Assembly: GCA_964453155.1 (NCBI GenBank)
Contig: CAYVQU010000003.1
Location: 13,421-77,420 of the forward strand
Direction of reading: 5' to 3'
DNA: 64,000 nt
Origin: CAYVQU01 sp964453155
Lineage (GTDB): Bacteria; Chloroflexota; Anaerolineae; Anaerolineales; UBA11858
The notes beneath the pieces were generated by a model. It was not told where the DNA came from. It saw nothing but the letters and a program-made list of their open reading frames with translations, and searched no databases. Position numbers and translations under genes: made by a program. Positions within the stretch are counted from its first letter, which is position 1. Each line of letters begins with the position of its first letter. Of the stretch, positions 57,670-64,000 are shown in pieces.

Positions 57670-59538
57670 CTAAGGATCTGACGACTGGGTCGCGCCTTTT
57701 ATCACCGTTAGGAGTGCTCCTTCTCTGGTGACTTCATAGAGAATCTCAGATTCCCGAAAAGTGGTCCGGTCGAGGTCGTAGCGGGTCATGGCAACCACAT
57801 AATCATAGGACTCAGCCCTGAATTCTTGATCGAGGGAGTAGAGCGCCATATCGGAACGGATGGGGAGCAGGTGGGAGGGCCCCGCGGCCCAAATCCGGGT
57901 GTTGGGAGGGGCCACGGTATTCAGATATTCGGCCGCCTCGAAATAAGAGAGTCCCCAATAATCCAGCTCAAACCGGCGTTCAGCACCCATAACGCCGCCA
58001 ACCAGACGATTGTAATAGATGTATTGGTAGGGGTGCAATCGCATCCCTGAAACAATTCCTGGGATGGCGATTCCGATGATGATGAGAGCCTTGAAAATTG
58101 GACGCTCGATCTTCTGAAACAGCCCCTCCAAACCCCAGCCACCCAGGAGAAAAATAGGGGGGAGCAAGAAAAAAACTTGACGGGAATTATCGTAGAGGGG
58201 TGCCTGCACTAAGATGAGCCCTGTAACCGGAAGCACGAACCACCCAAAACTGAGACCGCCCAAAAATTTCGAATTCAATTCAGTTCGTTTTCGCCACCAA
58301 TAGATCAACCCGGTAAGTAACAAAATCCAGACCGGTTCAGTCAGTTGAATCAATAAAACGACCGGGAGATAGGTCCAAGGAAGATCGGTACTGGGGTAAT
58401 AGCTCCCATTAAACAATACTTCACCCAGCCAGGGGTATTGCGACATCACCCGAACACTTTCGATGAGATTTCCCCAGGGTTCTGGCCACAGATAAGGCCA
58501 GGTTAGATACAGCACATATATGGCAATCAAACTGTAGACAGCTAACAGCTGGAACGATCGTCGGCCCATTTTCAGGAGCGCGTATCCGGCAACCAATACC
58601 CCCGCTAATGGACTTAAAATACGAATTGAGGTCGCCAAACCGAGAAACACACCCGCGGTCACCACCGGCCATGATAACAAGTTTTTGACTGGGCGAAATT
58701 TCCATTGATAGACGCTGATCAAAAACAGGGGGCTGAGCAGCAGAAGCAAAAAGCGCGTCTGTCGGAAAAACAGCATCCCTTTCTGAATGTAAATTTCAGC
58801 CGGAGCAGAAAAGGCATCTTCAGCAATGGCAGCAAATAAACGCCCCAGTCCATCAGGTTGATCGGCCGCATAGAAACTATGGATCAGATTGGAAAACAAG
58901 GCTTCAAATATTCCGGTGCCAAATACCAGCAAGCTCAGAATTAAAATCCAGGCACCAGTAAAAACAACCAAAGCTGGTTTGTTTTGAGAGAACCCCGGGT
59001 CTGGTTGGTTTTCTCGCTGCGCCCCAACTTTATCCACCATGCCCAAACCCAAATGCATGCTGATCAAGAAAAATGCCATCACCGGAATATCTTTGGGACT
59101 GATGAAGGCATGCCCCCAAAACAAAGGTTGGGTGGAAAATAACAGTGTGGCCCCAAATGCAGCCCAAACCCTCATCCACCGGCGGCAGAGTTGGTAAAAG
59201 GCATACACCCCACCTTGAAAAGTCAGGAAAACGACCAGGTGCCGGACTTGTGATATAGACTGATCATCTCCCGCATCGGCAAACAGGCGGGTAATAAGCG
59301 TAACGCCGGCAACGTACACCGGGCCGTAGTTGTCGTAGGTGTTCCCAAAGGTTGGTAGTTCACCCGTTTGAAACCATTCGAACGATCTCAGCGTCAGGTT
59401 GGCGTATTTGTAGAACTTGAACTCATCCCAACTATCACCATAGGAAGGCAAGATGAGGACTCCAATCAGAATATTGATTAGAAGTAAATAAAAGATCGGG
59501 GAAATCTTTTTGAAATTGGCGATTTGAGATCGAACCAC
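57670..59538 (-). CDS. GT39-like membrane glycosyltransferase
   Basis: A 622-residue polytopic protein with about eleven membrane segments. The first extracytoplasmic loop carries DSWDEFKFYKYA near residue 35, matching the D/E-containing active loop of GT-C/PMT-type enzymes that use lipid-linked sugars. The C-terminal ~110 residues are soluble and extracytoplasmic. GTG 59538, 5 bases after the metH stop, is the likely start; a longer frame overlaps metH and is less likely. Substrates are unknown, probably envelope glycans or glycoproteins. Confidence 0.75.
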   Translation of the reverse strand: MVRSQIANFKKISPIFYLLLINILIGVLILPSYGDSWDEFKFYKYANLTLRSFEWFQTGELPTFGNTYDNYGPVYVAGVTLITRLFADAGDDQSISQVRHLVVFLTFQGGVYAFYQLCRRWMRVWAAFGATLLFSTQPLFWGHAFISPKDIPVMAFFLISMHLGLGMVDKVGAQRENQPDPGFSQNKPALVVFTGAWILILSLLVFGTGIFEALFSNLIHSFYAADQPDGLGRLFAAIAEDAFSAPAEIYIQKGMLFFRQTRFLLLLLSPLFLISVYQWKFRPVKNLLSWPVVTAGVFLGLATSIRILSPLAGVLVAGYALLKMGRRSFQLLAVYSLIAIYVLYLTWPYLWPEPWGNLIESVRVMSQYPWLGEVLFNGSYYPSTDLPWTYLPVVLLIQLTEPVWILLLTGLIYWWRKRTELNSKFLGGLSFGWFVLPVTGLILVQAPLYDNSRQVFFLLPPIFLLGGWGLEGLFQKIERPIFKALIIIGIAIPGIVSGMRLHPYQYIYYNRLVGGVMGAERRFELDYWGLSYFEAAEYLNTVAPPNTRIWAAGPSHLLPIRSDMALYSLDQEFRAESYDYVVAMTRYDLDRTTFRESEILYEVTREGALLTVIKGATQSSDP

Positions 59539-59542
59539 AGCC

Positions 59543-62500
59543 TTAGTCCTGCATGAGTTGTTCGACGCGGGAAGTGCCGACGGTGTAGTATTTCGCATCT
59601 TTATGGGAGATGATGATAGCCGCGGTCGATTGTTCGGGGACGAGTTGGAAGGCGGAGGTCAGGGTCATCCCCAGTTCGGCTTCGGCGGGGAGTAGTTCGA
59701 AGACCTTTTGATGATCATCCAAATCAGGGATGGCCGGGTAACCCCAGGAATAGCGTTTACCCTGTCCTGCTGGCAAACCCAATTCGCGGCGAATGTGCTG
59801 ATGGAGATATTCGGCCGTGGCCTCTGCCGTTTGGACGGCCAACCCGTGAAAATAATAGGCCTCGGAATAATCACCGGCTGCCTGAAGAGCATCAAAGCGC
59901 TCGGTAGCAGCCTGCCCCACCGTTACAACCTGGAATGCAACAAGATCGTATTGCCCCGATTCGAGTGGGGCGAAGTAATCCGCCAAACAAAGATTTTCTC
60001 CAGCAGGTTGGCGTGGGAAGGTGAAACGCGTCTGAGGTTTGGGGGCATCGGCGAAGGTTTTGGGATTGAAAATCACCAGGTCATCCCCATCAGCCTGACA
60101 AGGCCAGTAACCATAAACCGCCTGGGGTTGTAGCCAACCGGTTTTGAGGGCCTCTTTTTGCATCGTCGCCAGCCGGGCTTCAAAATCGGCCTGGATTTTG
60201 GCCCATTCGTCGCCGCGGGCGTTTTTTGCTCCCCATGAAAGACGGAAGAGTTCGTTTTTATAGAGATGTTGAAAAATGATCTCCAGGGGCATATCGCGGA
60301 CGATTTTGGGCCCGAGGGAATAGTTATCAGGGGAGAGGGGAGCAGGGGTAACGTTTGAACGTTTAAGTGTTTGAGCGTTTGAGCGTTTGGATTTGAGACC
60401 TAATTCTCGAGTGACATTTTTCTGGAGGGATTCTAAGAGCTGGGAACGAGACTCTGGGCGGGTCCAAGCATCCATGGTTTCGAGACCTTCGAAAGCATCT
60501 TTGCAATAGTAAACCCCAGATTTGTAAATATCACCCGCATCCGTCTGGTTGATCCGGCGACCAAAACGGCGGTTGATGGCCGCCCCACCGACCAGAACCG
60601 GGAAATCCAGTCCGCGGCGATGTAACTCATTGACAATTAGGGGCATCTGCTTAGAGGTACTGACGAGTAGGGCACTCAGACCAATGGCGTCCGCATTATT
60701 TTCGACCGCCGCGGTGATAATGGTCTCCGCGGGGACCTGTTTACCCAGATCAATGACGGTGTAACCGTTGTTGGAAAGGATCGTCTTGACCAGGTTTTTG
60801 CCAATATCATGGACATCGCCATAGACTGTCGCCAATACGACGGTACCTTTAGTAACACCTTCGGCGGCCTCGAGATAGGTTTCCAGGTGGCCGACGGCTT
60901 TTTTCATGACCTCGGCTGATTGGAGAACAAAAGGCAGGATGAGTTCGCCCGCCCCAAATTTATCACCGACTTCCTTCATGGCTGGGAGTAGAACGGTGTT
61001 GAGAACGTGAACGGCCACCTCATGATCCGTAGTAGGGGCAGGTCTGAGACCTGCTCTTTCCGATATCAATTCATCAATATCGGCCTCCACCCCATCTTTA
61101 TGGCGATGGACCACACGCCAGTGGAGGCGTTCGGCCGTGGTCATGCCTTCGGTGGGGTCAATGGAGGTATCCTGATCCTTGGGATCGATTTTTTCGAAGT
61201 ATTCGATATAGCGCTGGAGGGCATCAGAGCGGCGGTTGAAGATCAAGTCTTCGGCCAGTTCGATTTCGTTGGCCGGAATATTGGCATAAGGGGTGATATG
61301 CAGCGGGTTGATGATGGCCATATCCAAACCCGCCTGAATGCAATAATACAAAAAGACGCTGTTTAACACCGGCCGGGCCTGCGCGCTGAGCCCAAATGAC
61401 AAATTGCTGACACCTAAGGATGTGAAAACACCGGGTAATTCTGCCTTAATTTGTTTGATCCCTTCAACAGTTGCAATGGCCGAATTCTCAAATTCAGGAT
61501 CGCCGGTTGCCAGGGTGAAAGTCAACGCATCGAAAATCAAGTCGCCGGGTCGCAAACCGTGGTCGTTGACGGCAATGTCATAGATGCGTTTGGCAACTTC
61601 GAGTTTGCGGTCGGCCGTTTTGGCCATCCCAGCTTCGTCAATGGTCAGAACCATGACAGTGGCGTTATGGGCTTTGACCAGGGCAAAGATTTGGTCCGCT
61701 TTTTCCCGTCCACTCTCCAGATGGGTGGAGTTGAGCATACAGCGGCCCGGCGCGGTTTTGAGCGCCGCTTCCAAGACATCGGGCTCGGTGGTGTCGATCA
61801 CTAGGGGCACTGGCACTGCATTAATTAATTTTTTAACGGCCGCCGACATCAACCCAACTTCATCCGGGTTTTCGGTGACGGCCACCGAGATATCGAGGGC
61901 ATGAGCCCCATAATCGACCTGCCCGCGGGCGATCTCGACGATGGCATCCCAATCTTCGGCCAGGAGCAGGCGTTTGAATTTGCGCGATCCCTGGGCGTTG
62001 CAGCGTTCGCCGATGATGAAGGGGGGCGGGTCTTGGGCCAGATCGATGGCTTGGACGCCGGAGGCGAGTTGCGGGTTTCGAGTGGTCGGACGCGGAGGAA
62101 TCGGGCGACCGTGGACTCTTTCAACCAAGAGTTTGAGATGTTCAGGGGTCGTCCCACAGCAACCGCCGACAACGGCAATGTTGTGCTTCTCGATGAATTC
62201 GGTCATCGCCGCGGCGAAGGGTTCGGGTTCCAGGGGGTAGACGGCTTCACCATCAACGTTGAGCGGCAGCCCAGCATTGGGGATGGCAGAGACCGGTAGG
62301 ATCGAGTTAGCTCCTAAAAATTCGATCGGGGCGCGCATGTGTTCGGGACCCGTGGAGCAGTTTAGGCCAATGACGTCAATGGGCAGTCCTTCTAGAATGG
62401 TCAAGGCGGCCTCGGCATCGGTTCCCAAGAGCATCCGGCCGGTGGTATCGAGAGTCACCTGACACTGGATGGGGAGATGTTCGCCGGTTTCGTCAAAAGC

Positions 62501-63061
62501 AGCCAATATCCCGTGAATGGCGGCTTTGACTTCGAGAATATCCTGGGAGGTTTCGATCAAGAGCACATCGACTCCACCTTGGATTAAACCTAAGGCCTGC
62601 TCCCGAAAAATTTCGACCAGATCGTCAAAATCGACATCAGAGAGGTCGGGATCATCAGTGGAGGGGAGCTTCCCAGAAGGGCCGATCGAACCCGCCACAA
62701 ACCGGGGCTGCTCTGGTGTCGTGAATTCATCGGCCACTTTACGGGCCAAGGCAGACGCCGCGCGATTAATCTCCAAAGTCTGTGCCCCCAAACCATATTC
62801 ATCCAGGGTTAGGCGGTTGGCCCGAAAAGTGTCGGTCTCAACCACATCCACACCAACCTCGAAAAACGAGCGATGGACCTTCTCCACCGCGACAGGGTAA
62901 GAAATAACCAGGTAATCGTTACAGCCATTGTATTGCTCGCCACCGAAATGTTCCGCGGTGAGATTTTGGTTTTGCAAGCTGGTCCCCATCGCGCCATCAT
63001 AAATGAGTACACGGTGATCAAGGGCGTCGAGATAACGGCGGTTGGTATATTTTCGAGTCAT
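59543..63061 (-). CDS. metH: Cobalamin-dependent methionine synthase
   Basis: A 1172-residue MetH with all four modules: homocysteine-binding (DGAMGTSLQNQNL; zinc ligands in GLNCSTG ~231 and GGCCGTTPEH ~300), methyl-THF-binding (~residues 350-620), cobalamin-binding (GDVHDIGKNL ~745 with the axial His) and AdoMet reactivation (RYSWGYPAIPDL near 1100). It moves methyl from 5-methyl-THF to homocysteine. Two short in-frame insertions made of repeat sequence lie in linkers: RAGLRPAPT at ~670, encoded by a palindrome at 61038-61054, and RSNAQTLKRSNV at ~895, encoded by AACGTT words. Confidence 0.95.
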   Translation of the reverse strand: MTRKYTNRRYLDALDHRVLIYDGAMGTSLQNQNLTAEHFGGEQYNGCNDYLVISYPVAVEKVHRSFFEVGVDVVETDTFRANRLTLDEYGLGAQTLEINRAASALARKVADEFTTPEQPRFVAGSIGPSGKLPSTDDPDLSDVDFDDLVEIFREQALGLIQGGVDVLLIETSQDILEVKAAIHGILAAFDETGEHLPIQCQVTLDTTGRMLLGTDAEAALTILEGLPIDVIGLNCSTGPEHMRAPIEFLGANSILPVSAIPNAGLPLNVDGEAVYPLEPEPFAAAMTEFIEKHNIAVVGGCCGTTPEHLKLLVERVHGRPIPPRPTTRNPQLASGVQAIDLAQDPPPFIIGERCNAQGSRKFKRLLLAEDWDAIVEIARGQVDYGAHALDISVAVTENPDEVGLMSAAVKKLINAVPVPLVIDTTEPDVLEAALKTAPGRCMLNSTHLESGREKADQIFALVKAHNATVMVLTIDEAGMAKTADRKLEVAKRIYDIAVNDHGLRPGDLIFDALTFTLATGDPEFENSAIATVEGIKQIKAELPGVFTSLGVSNLSFGLSAQARPVLNSVFLYYCIQAGLDMAIINPLHITPYANIPANEIELAEDLIFNRRSDALQRYIEYFEKIDPKDQDTSIDPTEGMTTAERLHWRVVHRHKDGVEADIDELISERAGLRPAPTTDHEVAVHVLNTVLLPAMKEVGDKFGAGELILPFVLQSAEVMKKAVGHLETYLEAAEGVTKGTVVLATVYGDVHDIGKNLVKTILSNNGYTVIDLGKQVPAETIITAAVENNADAIGLSALLVSTSKQMPLIVNELHRRGLDFPVLVGGAAINRRFGRRINQTDAGDIYKSGVYYCKDAFEGLETMDAWTRPESRSQLLESLQKNVTRELGLKSKRSNAQTLKRSNVTPAPLSPDNYSLGPKIVRDMPLEIIFQHLYKNELFRLSWGAKNARGDEWAKIQADFEARLATMQKEALKTGWLQPQAVYGYWPCQADGDDLVIFNPKTFADAPKPQTRFTFPRQPAGENLCLADYFAPLESGQYDLVAFQVVTVGQAATERFDALQAAGDYSEAYYFHGLAVQTAEATAEYLHQHIRRELGLPAGQGKRYSWGYPAIPDLDDHQKVFELLPAEAELGMTLTSAFQLVPEQSTAAIIISHKDAKYYTVGTSRVEQLMQD

Positions 63062-63078
63062 GAATATTCCTTCTTGAA

Positions 63079-63126
63079 AACCGTTAATCTCGTGAATTTT
63101 CGCGAAAATTCGCGAGATTAACGGTT
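63079..63126. repeat. 48-nt near-perfect palindrome
   Basis: A palindrome with a single G-U-type mismatch and no loop, words CCGTTAATCTCG and GAATTTTCG. It contains the stop codon of the upstream gene and lies 17 bases before the metH start. Confidence 0.85.
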
Positions 63127-63515
63127 AATTTCTCCTGCAATTCAGTATGGTTTTTATACGCAAAAATCAAATCAGAACAGCCCAGGGCCGAACTGGAAAC
63201 TCTCTGGCCGGGCATTTTATAACACAGCCAGATTGGAATTTGGTTAGCATAGGCCAGCCCCATTTCAATCAGACCACCGCGTAGTTCGGGGTGATAGTGG
63301 ACGATCATCAAATCGGATGCCAGGGCATGCTGGCGGGCAAAAGGCATGAAATCTTTGGGAGCGCTCAATCCATTTTCAGAAATGGCATAGGGGGCCACAA
63401 AAGGTTCCATTCCAGCCCGACGAATCAAATCTGCGGTGAGAACGGCCAATTCATTGAGTTCGGCATCCCCACGGGGGACTTTGAGACTGATAAAGACTTT
63501 GGGTTCAATTTTCAT
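63084..63515 (-). CDS. Small protein with nucleoside deoxyribosyltransferase-like features
   Basis: A 143-residue protein. The pattern FISLKVPRGDAELNE, then DLMIVHYHPELRGGLIEMGLAYANQ with an acidic residue near GG and a conserved E, resembles the nucleoside 2-deoxyribosyltransferase-like fold, in which a Glu is the nucleophile. The identification is tentative. Its last ~13 residues (TVNLANFRENSRD) and stop are encoded by the 48-nt palindrome. It overlaps the thioesterase gene by 11 bases. Confidence 0.5.
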   Translation of the reverse strand: MKIEPKVFISLKVPRGDAELNELAVLTADLIRRAGMEPFVAPYAISENGLSAPKDFMPFARQHALASDLMIVHYHPELRGGLIEMGLAYANQIPIWLCYKMPGQRVSSSALGCSDLIFAYKNHTELQEKLTVNLANFRENSRD

Positions 63516-63930
63516 GATCAGGTACGCAAATCATGGTGGCCTGCATCACGGCAACGACCTTTCGTTCTTCAGCTTCAATGGCGTGCATTTCCCCGGAGCA
63601 GACTGTCAGCGTTCGTCCCGGTTTAACCACTTTGCCAATGCCGACAAACCGCTCACCTTTGGCCGGACTCATGAAATTCACCTTGAATTCCACCGACAAA
63701 ACATTGGAATCCGGCGGCATGAGAGTATAGGCCGCATACCCACAGGCACTGTCAACGAGGGTGGTGATGATCCCCGCATGCAAATAGCCGTGCTGCTGGG
63801 TTATCTCGGGTTTGTACGACAACCCAATATGAACTTCACCAAGTTTGACTTCACCTAATTCGGCACCCAATAATTTCATCACCTGCTGCTGATCAAAACT
63901 TTTTTGAATGCGTTTTGCGAGGGTTATCAT
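63505..63930 (-). CDS. PaaI-type hotdog thioesterase
   Basis: A 141-residue hotdog-fold acyl-CoA thioesterase-like protein. The family signature is QQHGYLHAGIITTLVDSACGYAAY (residues ~45-67), with the Asp on the helix, and VEFKVNFMSPAKG follows. The natural acyl-CoA is unknown. Its ATG overlaps the upstream gene stop as TAATG, with GGAAGGAAA as ribosome site, so it belongs to an operon entering from beyond the window. Confidence 0.88.
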   Translation of the reverse strand: MITLAKRIQKSFDQQQVMKLLGAELGEVKLGEVHIGLSYKPEITQQHGYLHAGIITTLVDSACGYAAYTLMPPDSNVLSVEFKVNFMSPAKGERFVGIGKVVKPGRTLTVCSGEMHAIEAEERKVVAVMQATMICVPDHEN

Positions 63931-64000
63931 TAATTTCCTTCCATCAACAATACCTTCGCCAAAAAGGCGGATAAAAACGGCTTCTCGTAGTAAAGTTGTG
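63930..64000 (-). CDS. 3' end of an unidentified gene (partial)
   Basis: The minus-strand frame ending in LYYEKPFLSAFLAKVLLMEGN is open to the edge of the window and stops with TAA overlapping the thioesterase ATG (TAATG). About 22 residues are visible. LYYEKPFLSAF-like sequence is reminiscent of the N-terminus of alanyl-tRNA-editing proteins, but here it lies at a C-terminus, so I do not assign it. Confidence 0.45.
   Translation of the reverse strand, partial: QLYYEKPFLSAFLAKVLLMEGN

Noticed and set aside
1..64000. CRISPR array or tRNA genes
   Set aside because: No regularly spaced direct repeats with unique spacers and no cloverleaf with a GGTTCGAATCC-like T arm were recognised; the repeats present are inverted, word-like and irregular.

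Overview
The window looks like a chromosomal segment of a Chloroflexota bacterium, probably Anaerolineae-like. This is an inference from gene content: a short-linker ClpC, LysM/M23 envelope proteins, multi-pass GT-C-like transferases, FHA-winged-helix plus Ser/Thr kinase signalling, a selenocysteine-type SelD and a protein-thiocarboxylate cysteine pathway. No rRNA, tRNA or CRISPR array was found.

Layout. 1-9 kb: end of an unknown gene, clpC, a cyclic-nucleotide-domain/NifU-like pair, gamma-glutamyltransferase, a histidine phosphatase, an AzlCD exporter with a coupled 51-aa membrane ORF, and selD, which reads through an in-frame UGA. 9-20 kb: an SPFH protein, a PyrK-like/PIG-L/PyrD-like operon, a Suc_Fer protein, a YgjP-type peptidase, a complete IS630 element, a membrane protein and a HerA-like ATPase. 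20-30 kb: cupin, phospholipase D lipoprotein, metF, yjbQ, a LysM/M23 protein, TerC, then an operon of FAD oxidase, GH3-like ligase, epimerase and RidA. 30-36 kb: four tandem paralogous Ig-like surface proteins followed by a small membrane protein. 36-42 kb: a B3/4 protein, a membrane-anchored reductive-dehalogenase-like Fe-S protein, arsR-arsM with clear promoter and operator sequences, a second LysM/M23 protein and a PIG-L deacetylase. 42-48 kb: a GT87-like protein, then the operon cysM-mec-DUF4395-thioredoxin-cysO-moeZ behind an attenuator-like leader. 48-54 kb: FHA regulator, Ser/Thr kinase, membrane protein and assorted enzymes. 54-64 kb: a homocysteine methyltransferase/MTHFR fusion, an XTP pyrophosphatase, a membrane glycosyltransferase, metH and thioesterase genes.

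Two themes recur. Sulfur and one-carbon metabolism is over-represented: the CysO pathway, MetH, two MTHFR genes, a NifU-like protein, SelD and ArsM. The non-coding DNA, and parts of several genes, carry short word-like degenerate repeats that form long hairpins. Each locus has its own word set. They lie between genes, across stop codons, across the cysM start, and inside coding sequence as in-frame insertions. Two MITE-like elements with direct-repeat flanks and one IS630 element inserted exactly at a stop codon add to this picture of a repeat-rich genome.
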